64,000 nt of DNA, from assembly GCF_900113185.1 (NCBI RefSeq), contig NZ_FOZD01000002.1, positions 682,001 through 746,000 of the forward strand, read 5' to 3'. The notes under the pieces are model-generated. The model saw nothing but the letters and a program-made list of their open reading frames with translations. It ran no database searches and was not told where the DNA came from. The DNA comes from Agromyces sp. CF514. Lineage in GTDB: Bacteria > Actinomycetota > Actinomycetes > Actinomycetales > Microbacteriaceae. Positions 16,204 to 26,521 of the stretch are shown here, piece after piece; position 1 is the first letter of the stretch, and every line of letters begins with the position of its first letter. The translations under genes were made by a program, and so were the position numbers.

Positions 16204-17319
16204 TCAGTTCCCTTCCGTGGTGCCTGCCGAGTCGCGCGGGGCGCGGCTCGAGATCGGGTGCGCGACGAGCAGCACGTCGTCGCCGAGCCGCTCGACGGCG
16301 GCGAAGTCGTAGCGGCGGGCTTCGCCGATGGTGGTCACGCCGAGGTCGCCCAGTGCGAGGCGGCCGCCCCCGAGCAGGGCGGGGGCCAGGTAGACGAGCA
16401 CCTCGTCGGCGAGGCCGGCCGCGATGAACGCGCTCGCGAGCGTGGGCCCGCCTTCGACGAACAGCGAGCGGATGCCGCGGCTCGCGAGGTCCCGGAGGTC
16501 GGCGACGAGGTCGGTGCCATCGAGCAGCACGAGCGAGGCGGCTCGGGGGTGGCGCTCGAGCGCCGCGCCGGCGGGTACCTCGCGTCGTCCGAACACCACC
16601 GGGATCGGCTGGGCGTCGAGCAGGCCGCCGTCGGCCTCGCGCGCGGTGAGGGACGGATCGTCGGCGAGCACGGTGCCCGTGCCGACGGCGATCGCGTCGG
16701 CGGACGCTCGCCGCAGGTGCACGTCGGCGCGGGCCTCGGGCCCGGTGATCCACTGGCTGGTGCCGTCGTCGGCCGCGGCGCGCCCGTCGAGGCTCGACGC
16801 CCACTTCACGATGACGCGCGGGCGGTGCGTGCGGGCGGTGAACAGCCAGTCGCCGAGGAACGACTCGGCCTCGTCGACGAGTGCAGCGTCGGCGCGCTCG
16901 ACCTCGACGCCCGCGGCGCGCAGGCGTTCGGCGCCGCCCGAGGAGTGCTCGCCCGGGTCGGCGACCGCGTAGATCACGCGTGCGACGCCCGCGGCGATGA
17001 GCGCCTCGGCGCACGGGCCGGTGCGACCCGTGTGGTTGCAGGGCTCGAGGGTGACGATCGCGGTCGCGCCCGCGGCGGCGCCCGGTCGCAGCCGGCTCAG
17101 GGCGTCGACCTCGGCGTGCGCGGTGCCTGCACCGCGGTGCCAGCCCTCGGCGAGCACGGCGCCGTCGGGCGAGAGCAGGACGCAGCCGACCTGCGGGTTC
17201 ACGCCTCGTTCGGGGCCGTTCGCCGCGAGTTCGAGGGCACGGCGCATGGCTCGGGTCTCGCGTGCGGAACGGCCGTCGGGCGCGTCGCCCGTGCGATCGT
17301 CGTGCGCCGCCGTCGTCAT
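16204..17319 (-). CDS. ribD: Bifunctional diaminohydroxyphosphoribosylaminopyrimidine deaminase / 5-amino-6-(5-phosphoribosylamino)uracil reductase
   Basis: The N-terminal deaminase domain carries the zinc motif with HAEVDAL and EPCNHTGRTGPCAEAL. The C-terminal reductase domain has VIVKWASSLDGRAA and FVEGGPTLASAFI. It converts the RibA product in two steps using NADPH. 371 residues, normal for RibD. ATG 17319 is chosen because it follows the riboswitch and has ACAGGACCACGG upstream; the longer frame would start inside the aptamer. First gene of ribD-ribE-ribBA-ribH. Confidence 0.95.
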   Translation of the reverse strand: MTTAAHDDRTGDAPDGRSARETRAMRRALELAANGPERGVNPQVGCVLLSPDGAVLAEGWHRGAGTAHAEVDALSRLRPGAAAGATAIVTLEPCNHTGRTGPCAEALIAAGVARVIYAVADPGEHSSGGAERLRAAGVEVERADAALVDEAESFLGDWLFTARTHRPRVIVKWASSLDGRAAADDGTSQWITGPEARADVHLRRASADAIAVGTGTVLADDPSLTAREADGGLLDAQPIPVVFGRREVPAGAALERHPRAASLVLLDGTDLVADLRDLASRGIRSLFVEGGPTLASAFIAAGLADEVLVYLAPALLGGGRLALGDLGVTTIGEARRYDFAAVERLGDDVLLVAHPISSRAPRDSAGTTEGN

Positions 17320-17400
17320 CCGTGGTCCTGTCGTCAGGCTCCGGGGGATGTTCGGCAACGCCGAGAACGCCGACGGTGCACAGCACCGCCGACACGTGCC

Positions 17401-17526
17401 GCCTCCCATCCGGACTTTCACCGTCGGTTCCGGAATTCCACCGGATCAACCAGGGGCGAGAGGTCGAGGACCTCGCACCCGCAGTTCGCGGACTGTCACC
17501 GCCGGCTCGGAATTACACCGACCCCG
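17401..17526 (-). ncRNA. FMN riboswitch (RFN element)
   Basis: On the minus strand the conserved blocks appear in order: GGGGTCGGTGTAATTCCGAG, then CCGGCGGTGACAGTCCGCGA, a variable hairpin (GAGGTCCTCGACCTC), GGTGGAATTCCGGAACCGAC, and GGTGAAAGTCCGGATGGGAG. This is the RFN aptamer that binds flavin mononucleotide. About 80 bases follow before the ribD ATG, including GGCGGTGC-TGT-GCACCGTC, which could be the switching hairpin. No U-tract is seen, so control of translation or Rho-dependent termination is more likely than a simple intrinsic terminator. Confidence 0.96.
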
Positions 17527-17545
17527 GAGCACGTTGTTCGTGTCG

Positions 17546-17551
17546 ATTCTA
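17546..17551 (-). promoter_or_regulatory. ribD: -10 box TAGAAT of the riboflavin operon
   Basis: TAGAAT on the minus strand lies 19 bases before the 5' edge of the FMN aptamer, the right place for the operon promoter. No canonical -35 hexamer is present at 17-18 bases. Confidence 0.55.
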
Positions 17552-17632
17552 CTCAACGCGCCATCGGCCGACGTATTCCCCGTCGTTCGGCGCAATGCGG
17601 GCGACGGCCGCCCGCGGCATCCGCTCGCCCGG

Positions 17633-18625
17633 TCAGTGCTCGAGGAGCGCGCGGGCCGTGCCCTCGTCGACGATGAGGTCGGTGATCAGGTCGGCCGCGA
17701 GCGCGCCCGAGAGGCTCGCGAGCTTCGCGCGGCCCGAGACGACGCACACGCGTCTGGGGGCGCGGCGCAGCACGGAGAAGTCGGGGCCGGTCGCACGTTC
17801 GTTCAGCGCGATGCCCTCGGTGCTGCCGTCGGCCCGGTAGAAGACGGTGGCGACGTCGCCGACGGCGCCCTCGCGGCTGAGCCCGGCGTAGTCGGCCGGG
17901 TCGAGGTAGCCGCCCTGGTAGACGTGGCTCGGCACCTCGGCGAAGGGGGAGCCGACACCGAAGAGCGCGACGTCCATGCCGGCCTGCAGGTCGAGCAGGC
18001 GCTGGGTGCTGCGTTCGCGCCAGAAGGCGCGGCGGGTCTCGGGGTCGTCGAAGAACGCCGGCACCGGGAACTGCTGCACGCGCGCGCCGAACGCGTCGCC
18101 GAAGCGCCGCAGCAGCTCGCTCGCGTAGACGATGCCCGTGGTGCGGCCGTTGCCCGCGCCGTTCAGCTGCACGATCTCGGTGTTGTGCGTCGACTTCGGC
18201 ACGAGGTGGCGGCTCATCGCGCTCATGGTCGAGCCCCAGGCGACGCCGATCACCTGGTTCGAGTCGACGAACCGCCCGAGAATCCGTGCAGCCGAGAGCG
18301 CGACCCGGTCGAGGCGGTCGACGTCGCTCGCATGGTCGGGCACGGGCACGACGTGCGCCACGATGCCGAATCTGGCGAGGATCTCCTGCTCGATGCGGCT
18401 CGGCAGGTCGTGCGGCGAGTGGATCGAGATCTCGACGAGCCCGCTGGCGCGTGCATGGCTCAACAGGCGCGAAACCGAGGATCGCGAGGTGTGCAGCTCG
18501 TGCGCGATGGCGTCCATCGTGAGGTCCTGCATGTAGTAGAGGTGGGCGGCGCGCAGCGCTTCGCGGGTCTTGTCCGAGACCGTCGCAGCCCCCTCGGCCG
18601 CATCCGGCCCGTGCTTCTCGTTCAT
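17633..18625 (-). CDS. SorC/DeoR-type sugar-binding transcriptional regulator of the glycerol genes (330 aa)
   Basis: An N-terminal HTH (about 15-65: LYYMQDLTMDAIAHELHTSRSSVSRLLSHARASGLV) is followed by the SorC sugar-binding domain, an NagB-like fold (VIGVAWGSTMSAM, VVQLNGAG-type ligand loop, GVGSPFAEVPSHVYQGGYL). Members bind a phosphorylated sugar or polyol. The gene is divergent from glpD, and two identical palindromes TGCAC-N4-GTGCA lie before glpD and glpF, so it probably controls glycerol use with glycerol 3-phosphate or a related phosphate as inducer. ATG 18625 follows GGTAGGAAC; the longer frame has no such site. Confidence 0.88.
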   Translation of the reverse strand: MNEKHGPDAAEGAATVSDKTREALRAAHLYYMQDLTMDAIAHELHTSRSSVSRLLSHARASGLVEISIHSPHDLPSRIEQEILARFGIVAHVVPVPDHASDVDRLDRVALSAARILGRFVDSNQVIGVAWGSTMSAMSRHLVPKSTHNTEIVQLNGAGNGRTTGIVYASELLRRFGDAFGARVQQFPVPAFFDDPETRRAFWRERSTQRLLDLQAGMDVALFGVGSPFAEVPSHVYQGGYLDPADYAGLSREGAVGDVATVFYRADGSTEGIALNERATGPDFSVLRRAPRRVCVVSGRAKLASLSGALAADLITDLIVDEGTARALLEH

Positions 18626-18636
18626 GTTCCTACCCT

Positions 18637-18650
18637 TGCACGTTTGTGCA
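18637..18650. promoter_or_regulatory. Operator TGCAC-GTTT-GTGCA between the SorC regulator and glpD
   Basis: A perfect 5-base inverted repeat with 4-base spacer, 12 bases before the regulator start and about 105 bases before glpD. The same arms and spacing recur at 20565-20578 before glpF. It is the probable site of the SorC-type regulator. Confidence 0.65.
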
Positions 18651-18754
18651 CGCGGCTTGCAACTGCGTGCGGTCGAGTCGACGATGTATTCATCCACATC
18701 GGGGCGTCGGGCGCAAGCCGCGCCGCACCCCGCGCTCGAACCGAGAGGACAGCG

Positions 18755-20542
18755 ATGTCATCGCACCCGATCCCGCAGCCGAACACCCCCGCGAACGGCT
18801 CGCCCGTGACCGCTCCCGCGACCCGCTCGACCGCGCCGGCGACCCGCGCCGAGGTCACGGCGCTCCGCGCACGCCCGAACGCCTCGGTCGTCATCATCGG
18901 CGGCGGCATCAACGGCATCGCCACGTTCCGCGACCTCGCCCTCCAGGGCGTCGACGTCGTGCTCGTCGAGCGCGACGACTTCGTCTCGGGCGCCTCGTCG
19001 GCCTCGTCGCACATGATCCACGGCGGCATCCGCTACCTCGAGAACGGCGAGTTCCGACTCGTGAAGGAGTCGGTCACCGAGCGCAACGCGCTCATCCGCA
19101 TCGCCCCGCACTACGTCAAGCCCCTCGAGACCACCGTGCCGATCTACTCGACGTTCTCGGGCATCCTCTCGGCGCCCATGCGGTTCCTCACGCACAAGCA
19201 GGGCAAGCCCACCGAGCGCGGCGCCGCGCTCATCAAGACCGGCCTCACGATCTACGATGCGTTCTCGCGCGACGGCGGGTCGGTTCCGCGCCATCGCTTC
19301 CACGGACGCAAGCGCTCGCTCGCCGAGCTGCCGGCGCTCGACCCCGCGATCAAGTACACCGCCACCTACTACGACGCGAGCATGCACGACCCCGAGCGCC
19401 TCGCGCTCGACGTGCTCTTCGACGGACTCGCCGCCGGGGCGCACGCCCGAGCGGTCAACCACCTCGGCGTCGTCGGCTTCGACGCCTCCGGTGTCCGCGT
19501 GCGCGACGGGCTGACCGGCCAGGAGTTCTCGATCGCCGCCGACGTGGTCGTGAACACCTCCGGGCCGTGGACCGACCTCACGAACGCCGACCTCGGCCGC
19601 GACACCCGGTTCATGGGCGGCACCAAGGGCTCGCACATCGTGCTCGACCACCCCGAGCTGCTCGAGGCCACCGGCGGACGCGAGATCTTCTTCGAGCACG
19701 AGGACGGCCGCATCGTGCTCATCTACCCGCTCAAGGGCCGCGTCATGGTCGGCACGACCGACCTCGAGCACGACATGCGCGAGCCCGCGGTGTGCACCGA
19801 GGCCGAGGTCGACTACTTCTTCGAGCTCATCGCGCACGTTTTCCCAGCGATCGCCGTCGACCGCTCGCAGATCGTCTACCGGTTCTCGGGCGTGCGGCCG
19901 CTGCCGCGCCACGACGACACCCAGCCCGGCTTCGTCAGCCGCGACTACCGCATCGAGCGAGCGGATGTCGCAGCCCGCCCGGGCACGACCCTGCTGAGCC
20001 TCGTCGGCGGCAAGTGGACCACGTTCCGAGCGCTCGCGGAGCACCTCTCGAACGAGGTGCTCGAGCTGCTCGGCGCGACGCGAGTGCGCTCGACCGAGGG
20101 CCTCGCGATCGGCGGCGGCGCGGGCTACCCGACCACCGACGACGCACGCCTCGTGTGGCTCGTCTCGCACGACGACGAGGTGGGCCGCCAGCGCGCGGAC
20201 GCGCTCCTGGAGCGGTACGGCACCCGTGCCGAGGCCTACCTCTACGAGGTCGACGGCGACTGCGAGCGCGCGCTCGAGCACCACGCGGGCTACACGCGCG
20301 GCGAGATCGCCTGGCTCGTGCGCAACGAGCGCGTCGTGCACCTGACCGACCTCGTGCTGCGACGCACGAGCATCGCGTTCACGGGCACGCTCACCGCGCC
20401 GCTGCTGGCCGAGCTCGCGGGTCTCGCGGGCGACGAGCTCGGCTGGGACGCCGAGCGTCGCGAGAACGAGATCGCGGCGACCCGCACCCTGCTGGCCGAG
20501 CGCCACGGGGTCGTGCTCGAGCAGCTCGCACCCGCGGCGTAG
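18755..20542 (+). CDS. glpD: Glycerol-3-phosphate dehydrogenase, FAD-dependent
   Basis: Oxidises glycerol 3-phosphate to dihydroxyacetone phosphate at the membrane and passes electrons to quinone. The FAD-binding motif VVIIGGGINGIATFRDLALQ is at 45-64, with SGASSASSHMIHGGIRYLEN following, both characteristic of GlpD. The C-terminal domain (YTRGEIAWLVRNERVVHLTD) is present. 595 residues, including an N-terminal Pro/Thr/Ala-rich extension of about 43. ATG 18755 follows GAGAGGACAGCG. First of glpD-glpF-glpK. Confidence 0.95.
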   Translation: MSSHPIPQPNTPANGSPVTAPATRSTAPATRAEVTALRARPNASVVIIGGGINGIATFRDLALQGVDVVLVERDDFVSGASSASSHMIHGGIRYLENGEFRLVKESVTERNALIRIAPHYVKPLETTVPIYSTFSGILSAPMRFLTHKQGKPTERGAALIKTGLTIYDAFSRDGGSVPRHRFHGRKRSLAELPALDPAIKYTATYYDASMHDPERLALDVLFDGLAAGAHARAVNHLGVVGFDASGVRVRDGLTGQEFSIAADVVVNTSGPWTDLTNADLGRDTRFMGGTKGSHIVLDHPELLEATGGREIFFEHEDGRIVLIYPLKGRVMVGTTDLEHDMREPAVCTEAEVDYFFELIAHVFPAIAVDRSQIVYRFSGVRPLPRHDDTQPGFVSRDYRIERADVAARPGTTLLSLVGGKWTTFRALAEHLSNEVLELLGATRVRSTEGLAIGGGAGYPTTDDARLVWLVSHDDEVGRQRADALLERYGTRAEAYLYEVDGDCERALEHHAGYTRGEIAWLVRNERVVHLTDLVLRRTSIAFTGTLTAPLLAELAGLAGDELGWDAERRENEIAATRTLLAERHGVVLEQLAPAA

Positions 20543-20564
20543 GAGCAGCGGCCCCGATCGAATC

Positions 20565-20578
20565 TGCACGGATGTGCA
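20565..20578. promoter_or_regulatory. Second operator TGCAC-GGAT-GTGCA, before glpF
   Basis: The same 14-base palindrome as at 18637-18650, located in the 135-base gap between glpD and glpF, about 100 bases before the glpF start. It implies that glpF-glpK has a separately regulated promoter. Confidence 0.65.
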
Positions 20579-20677
20579 CGCCGAAACGCCCGGCATCGGG
20601 ACTTTCGCCGGTTACGTTTCATCGGGGCCGCTCGGCTCGCTGGGCCGCTCGGCTCGCAACACACCAGAAAGGTCAAC

Positions 20678-21427
20678 GTGGACAATCTCGGAATCGACTT
20701 CCTGTCGGAACTCGTCGGCACGGCCATGCTCGTGCTCCTCGGCTGCGGCGTGGTCGCCAACGTCATCCTCGCGAAGACGAAGGGCTTCGGCGGCGGCACC
20801 CTCATGATCAACATCGGCTGGGGCCTCGCGGTCTTCGCCGGCGTCGTCGTCTCGTACGCGTCGGGCGCGCACCTCAACCCGGCGGTCACGCTCGGACTCG
20901 TCGCGAACGGCGCGACCGAGTTCGGCCAGGGCGTTCCCGTCGACGGCCTGTCGGTGCTCACCTACATCGGCGCGCAGATGATCGGCGCCATGCTCGGTGC
21001 GGCCTTCTGCTGGCTCGCGTACAAGCAGCACTTCGACGCCGAACCGGATGCCGCGACGAAGCTCGGCGTGTTCTCGACCGGCCCGGCGATCCGCTCCTAC
21101 GGCTGGAACCTCGTCACCGAGATCATCGGCACGTTCGTGCTCGTCTTCGTCATCATCGGCTTCACGAACGGCGGTACCCCCGCCGAGCTCGGTGCGATCC
21201 CGGTCGCGTTCCTCGTGATCGCGATCGGCGCCTCGCTCGGCGGCCCGACCGGCTACGCCATCAACCCCGCTCGCGACCTCGGCCCCCGCATCGTCCACGC
21301 CCTCCTGCCCATCAAGGGCAAGGGCGGCAGCGACTGGTCGTACTCGTGGGTGCCGGTCGTCGGCCCGATCATCGGCGGCGTGCTCGCCGGTTTCGCAGCG
21401 ATCCCGCTGCTGCCGCTGCTCGGCTGA
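20678..21427 (+). CDS. glpF: Glycerol uptake facilitator (aquaglyceroporin)
   Basis: A MIP-family channel of 249 residues with six membrane helices and the two half-helix NPA motifs: HLNPAVT (NPA 67-69) and AINPARD (NPA 196-198). Asp after the second NPA-Ala-Arg is the mark of glycerol facilitators rather than water channels. It admits glycerol for phosphorylation by GlpK. The start is GTG 20678 with AGAAAGGTCAAC upstream. glpK follows 52 bases later. Confidence 0.94.
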   Translation: MDNLGIDFLSELVGTAMLVLLGCGVVANVILAKTKGFGGGTLMINIGWGLAVFAGVVVSYASGAHLNPAVTLGLVANGATEFGQGVPVDGLSVLTYIGAQMIGAMLGAAFCWLAYKQHFDAEPDAATKLGVFSTGPAIRSYGWNLVTEIIGTFVLVFVIIGFTNGGTPAELGAIPVAFLVIAIGASLGGPTGYAINPARDLGPRIVHALLPIKGKGGSDWSYSWVPVVGPIIGGVLAGFAAIPLLPLLG

Positions 21428-21479
21428 GCGCGGCATCCGCACCACCCAACCCATTCACTGACAGCAACGGAGTTCTCAG

Positions 21480-22994
21480 ATGAGCGACTACATCCTCGCG
21501 ATCGACCAGGGCACCACCTCGTCGCGCGCGATCATCTTCGACAAGGCCGGATCGATCGTCTCGACCGGGCAGCTCGAGCACGAGCAGATCTTCCCGAAGG
21601 CGGGCTGGGTCGAGCACGACGCCGCCGAGATCTGGCGCAACACGGGCGAGGTGATCGGCCAGGCCCTCGGCAAGGCCAACCTGACCCGTCACGACATCGC
21701 CGCGGTGGGCATCACCAACCAGCGCGAGACCGCGGTCGTGTGGGACAAGAACACGGGCGAGCCCGTCTACAACGCGATCGTCTGGCAGGACACGCGCACC
21801 CAGTCGATCGTCGACCGGCTCGCAGCCGACGGCGGCGTCGAGCGCTTCAAGGCCAAGGTGGGCCTGCCCCTCGCGACCTACTTCTCGGGAACCAAGATCG
21901 TCTGGATCCTCGAGAACGTGCCCGGTGCGCGCGAGAAGGCCGAGGCGGGCGACCTGCTCTTCGGCACGACCGACACATGGGTGCTCTGGAACCTGACCGG
22001 CGGCGTCGAGGGCGGCGTGCACGCGACCGACGTGACGAACGCCAGCCGCACGCTGTTCATGGACCTCGAGACCCTGCAGTGGGACGACGAGATCCTCGCC
22101 GCGTTCGACGTGCCGAAGTCGATGCTGCCCGAGATCCGGTCCTCCTCCGAGGTATACGGCGTCGCCAACGAGCACTCGCTGCTCCGCGAGACGCCGATCG
22201 CCGGCATCCTGGGCGACCAGCAGGCCGCGACCTTCGGTCAGGCCGCCTTCGAGGCCGGCGAAGCGAAGAACACCTACGGCACCGGCAACTTCCTGATCTT
22301 CAACACGGGCACCGAGATCGTGCACTCGAAGAACGGGCTGCTCACGACCGTCGGCTACAAGCTGGGCGACGAGCCCGTGCACTACGCGCTCGAGGGGTCG
22401 ATCGCGGTCACCGGATCGCTGATCCAGTGGCTGCGCGACAACCTCGGCCTCATCTCCTCGGCCTCCGAGGTCGAGGAACTCGCGAACAGCGTCGAGGACA
22501 ACGGCGGCGCGTACTTCGTGCCGGCATTCTCGGGCCTGTTCGCTCCCTACTGGCGGCCCGACGCGCGAGGCGCGCTCGTGGGCCTCACGCGCTACGTGAA
22601 CAAGGGGCACATCGCGCGTGCGGCACTCGAGGCGATCGCGTTCCAGACGCGCGACGTGGTCGAGGCGGTGAACGCCGACGCGGGCATCGACCTGAGCGAA
22701 CTCCGCGTCGACGGCGGCGCCACGTCGAACGACACGCTGCTGCAGTTCCAGGCCGACATCCTCGGCGTGCCGGTCGTGCGTCCGGTGGTAGCCGAGACCA
22801 CGGCGCTCGGTGCGGCGTACGCGGCCGGTCTCGCGGTCGGCTTCTGGTCGGGTCTCGACGACCTGGCCAAGAACTGGCAGGAGGACAGGCGTTGGACCCC
22901 GTCGATGGACGAGGCCGAGCGCGAGCGCCTCGACCGCAGCTGGAAGAAGGCCGTCACGAAGACCCTCGATTGGGTCGACGGCGACGTCGCGTAG
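21480..22994 (+). CDS. glpK: Glycerol kinase
   Basis: Phosphorylates glycerol to glycerol 3-phosphate, trapping it in the cytoplasm and feeding GlpD. FGGY-family motifs: [16 protein letters not shown] at the N-terminus, [20 protein letters not shown], and [20 protein letters not shown] near the C-terminus. 504 residues, matching Escherichia coli GlpK. ATG 21480 is preceded by CGGAGTTCTCAG. Last gene of the cluster, followed by two hairpins. Confidence 0.96.
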   Translation: MSDYILAIDQGTTSSRAIIFDKAGSIVSTGQLEHEQIFPKAGWVEHDAAEIWRNTGEVIGQALGKANLTRHDIAAVGITNQRETAVVWDKNTGEPVYNAIVWQDTRTQSIVDRLAADGGVERFKAKVGLPLATYFSGTKIVWILENVPGAREKAEAGDLLFGTTDTWVLWNLTGGVEGGVHATDVTNASRTLFMDLETLQWDDEILAAFDVPKSMLPEIRSSSEVYGVANEHSLLRETPIAGILGDQQAATFGQAAFEAGEAKNTYGTGNFLIFNTGTEIVHSKNGLLTTVGYKLGDEPVHYALEGSIAVTGSLIQWLRDNLGLISSASEVEELANSVEDNGGAYFVPAFSGLFAPYWRPDARGALVGLTRYVNKGHIARAALEAIAFQTRDVVEAVNADAGIDLSELRVDGGATSNDTLLQFQADILGVPVVRPVVAETTALGAAYAAGLAVGFWSGLDDLAKNWQEDRRWTPSMDEAERERLDRSWKKAVTKTLDWVDGDVA

Positions 22995-23006
22995 CGTCGC
23001 AAACCC

Positions 23007-23028
23007 GTCCCACCGGTTAGGGTGGGAC
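23007..23028 (+). terminator. First hairpin after glpK
   Basis: GTCCCACC-GGTTAG-GGTGGGAC, a perfect 8-base stem 12 bases after the glpK stop. Confidence 0.65.
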
Positions 23029-23031
23029 CGC

Positions 23032-23061
23032 GGGCCGGTCGCATGGGGGTGCGACCGGCCC
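23032..23061 (+). terminator. Second hairpin after glpK, followed by a T-rich stretch
   Basis: GGGCCGGTCGCA and TGCGACCGGCCC pair perfectly over 12 bases around a 6-base loop, followed by ATTCTCGTTCCT. Together with the hairpin at 23007 it ends the glycerol operon. Confidence 0.8.
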
Positions 23062-23208
23062 ATTCTCGTTCCTGCGCGCTGCGTTCACGCCGTGCTCGGG
23101 CACGAGATCCGGCGCGGGCTCGGGCCTGGGATCCGGGGCGAGCGGATGCCGCGTCGCGCCGTCGCTGCTCGTCGCCAGACCGCCGAGCTGCGTGCGCAGC
23201 GGGTCGAT

Positions 23209-23976
23209 TCAGACGTCGCCCGCCGGTGCGCCCCACCGCTTGCCGAGACGCGACGTCAGGTCGGCCAGGCTCGGGATCACGATGACCTGCGCCTCGCGCA
23301 CCGCGGTCGCGTCGTCTTCGTCGAGCTGCGTGTCGTGGCGGTCGAGCCACACGCCGACGAGGCCCGCGTCGGCGGCGCCGAGCGCGTCGGTGCGCAGGCG
23401 GTCGCCCACGTAGGCGGCCCGCTCGACGGGTGCGGACTCGGAGAACAGCTCGATCGCCGCCGCGAAGATGCGCCGGTCGGGCTTCGTGACGCCGAGCGCG
23501 CCGGAGGCGACCACGTGCTCGAACCGGGCGGAGACGCCGAGCCGGTCGAGCTTCGCGCGCTGGAAGTCGGGTTCGCCGTTCGTGATGATGCCGAGCCGGA
23601 CGCCCGGGAACCTGGACTCGAGTTCGTCGAGCGCGGGCAGCGCGTCGTCGTGCAGTCGCCACTCGTCGCGATAGCGCTCGAAGTAGCGGTCGAACCAGAC
23701 CCCGGCCGCGGGGTCGTCGAGCTCCTCGCCGTGCGCGAGCGCGAAGTCGCGCGCACGGGCGCGTCGCTGGCCCTCGAAGGTCAGGTCGCCCGCGAGGTAG
23801 GCATGGTAGTGCCGCTCCTCGAGCTCGTGCCAGAGGCGCTGGGCCGCCGCTGCATCCGCCAGGTATGCGCGCTCGCGCATGTGCTGCACGATGCCGCCGG
23901 CGACCGCCTCACGGTGAGCCATGAGCGTGTCGTCGAGGTCGAAGAGCACCACGGTGCCGTGCTGCAGGGAGGTCAC
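23209..23976 (-). CDS. HAD-superfamily hydrolase (255 aa)
   Basis: HAD motif I is VLFDLDDTLMAH (nucleophile Asp in DLDDT), motif II LGIITNGEPDFQ, motif III Lys in GVTKPDRR and motif IV YVGDRLRTDALGA. The cap of about 70 residues between motif I and II is helical (C1 type), as in YjjG/PynA-like nucleotidases and haloacid phosphatases. A phosphomonoesterase acting on a small metabolite is likely; substrate unknown. It begins 4 bases inside the end of the GNAT gene (ATGA-type overlap), so it is translated with trpS and GNAT. Confidence 0.88.
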   Translation of the reverse strand: MTSLQHGTVVLFDLDDTLMAHREAVAGGIVQHMRERAYLADAAAAQRLWHELEERHYHAYLAGDLTFEGQRRARARDFALAHGEELDDPAAGVWFDRYFERYRDEWRLHDDALPALDELESRFPGVRLGIITNGEPDFQRAKLDRLGVSARFEHVVASGALGVTKPDRRIFAAAIELFSESAPVERAAYVGDRLRTDALGAADAGLVGVWLDRHDTQLDEDDATAVREAQVIVIPSLADLTSRLGKRWGAPAGDV

Positions 23977-24565
23977 GACCGCTCACCGAGGATGCCGTGC
24001 CAACTGGCCTCGGCGCGGGGGTCGACCACCGTCTCGCGCACGCCGAACCAGGCGGGCAGCGTGCCGCGGCCGTCGCGCGTGGGAACGGTGGGGTTCTCGG
24101 GCTCGATGTGCCGGAATCCTGCGGACCGGGCGACCTTCGCCGAGCCGAGGTTGCCCTCGACGGCACGCCAGAACACCGTCGAAGCGCCGCCGATGCCGCC
24201 GGAGAGCACCCACTCGCAGACCGCGTTCGCGGCCTCGCTCATGAGCCCCGCGCCGCGATGCTCGGAGCCCATCCAGAAGCCGATCTCGTGCTGCGCCTCG
24301 CGCACGCTGATCACCCCGAGCAGCGGGCCGCCGCGCTCGGTGCGGATCGCCCACGTGAGCTCACTGCCCGAGGTCCAGCCGGCGGGCACATGCTCGCCGA
24401 GGAATGATTCGGCGTGCGCGTGCTCGTAGGGCCACGGCGTGGTGAGGTACTGCTCGAAGAGCGGGTCCTGGCAGTACCGGGTGACGAGGTCGGCGTCGCT
24501 CGGCACCGGCAAGTCGAGCACCAGTCGCGGCGTCTCGAGCTCGACGGGCTCCACGACGGCGCCCA

Positions 24566-24566
<1 letters not shown>
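23973..24566 (-). CDS. GNAT acetyltransferase, RimJ/RimL-like (197 aa)
   Basis: Opens with LETPRLVLDLPVPSDADLVT, the usual RimJ/RimL-type start, and has the acetyl-CoA binding region EIGFWMGSEHRGAGLMSEAA and NLGSAKVARSAGFRHI at the C-terminus. Such enzymes acetylate N-termini of ribosomal proteins or small amines; the true target is unknown. Its ATG overlaps the trpS stop (TGATG) and its own stop overlaps the HAD start, giving a tightly coupled trpS-GNAT-HAD unit. Confidence 0.9.
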
Positions 24567-25657
<1,091 letters not shown>

Positions 25658-26485
25658 TCAGATCGCGTAGTCGACGACGACGGGGGAGTGGTCGGAGAAG
25701 CGCGCGTCGTAGGTCGCCGCGCGATCGACCGTGTAGTCGGTGACGAGCTCGGCGAGGGCGGGCGTCGCGAGCTGGTAGTCGATGCGCCAGCCGCTGTCGT
25801 TGTCGAACGCCTTGCCGCGCCACGACCACCACGTGTAGGGGCCGTCGACGTCGCCCGCGAAGCGGCGCCCGACGTCGACCCACCCGAGGCCGTGGTCGTC
25901 GGAGCCCTCGGCGCCGACGAACCGGTCGAAGTACGCGCGCTCCTCGGGGAGGAAGCCGGCGCGCTTGACGTTGCCCTTCCAGTTCTTGATGTCGAGCGTG
26001 CGGTGCCCGACGTTGAGGTCGCCCACGACGAGCGCGAGCTCGGAGTGCGCCGCGAGCTCGGGCAGGCGCGCCTGCATGGCGTCGAGGAACTTGAACTTCT
26101 CGACCTGCTTGGGGGTGTCGACCTCGCCGGAGTGCACGTAGGCGCTCACGAGGGTGACGATGCGGTCGCCGACCTCGTAGTCGGCCTCGAGCCAGCGGCC
26201 CGCCGAGTCGAAGTCGTGCGCGCCCAGCTCGACCCGGTGGATGGTGGCACGTCGCCGGCTCGCGATCGCGACGCCCGCGCGGCCCTTCGCGGTGGCAGGG
26301 TCGTGCAGGATGCTCCACTCGTCGCCGAGCAGGCCCTGCAGGTCCTCGGTCGAGGCGCGCACCTCCTGCAGCGCGAGCAGGTCGACGTCGCGGGCCTCGA
26401 GCCACTCGCCCATGCCGCGCCGGTAGGCGGCTCGCACTCCGTTCACGTTGACGCTGGCGACACGGAGACGGGAGGTCGAAGGCAT
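25658..26485 (-). CDS. xthA: Exonuclease III / AP endonuclease family protein
   Basis: The Mg-dependent EEP fold is shown by ASVNVNGVRAAYRRGMGEWL, LLALQEVRAS with the metal-binding Glu, VVGDLNVGHRTLDIKNW, DHGLGWVDVGRR and the final SDHSPVVVDYAI with the catalytic His. It repairs abasic sites and degrades 3' ends. 275 residues. ATG 26485 lies 7 bases after TAGGAT; the longer frame begins upstream of that box and is rejected. Confidence 0.93.
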   Translation of the reverse strand: MPSTSRLRVASVNVNGVRAAYRRGMGEWLEARDVDLLALQEVRASTEDLQGLLGDEWSILHDPATAKGRAGVAIASRRRATIHRVELGAHDFDSAGRWLEADYEVGDRIVTLVSAYVHSGEVDTPKQVEKFKFLDAMQARLPELAAHSELALVVGDLNVGHRTLDIKNWKGNVKRAGFLPEERAYFDRFVGAEGSDDHGLGWVDVGRRFAGDVDGPYTWWSWRGKAFDNDSGWRIDYQLATPALAELVTDYTVDRAATYDARFSDHSPVVVDYAI

Positions 26486-26492
26486 GCCCTCG

Positions 26493-26498
26493 ATCCTA
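26493..26498 (-). promoter_or_regulatory. -10 box TAGGAT, leaderless xthA
   Basis: TAGGAT on the minus strand followed by CGAGGGC and ATG 26485, exactly 7 bases. GAGGG within the gap could also act as a ribosome binding site, so leaderless initiation is likely but not certain. Confidence 0.45.
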
Positions 26499-26521
26499 TG
26501 GGAGCCCCCTGACACGGGCGT

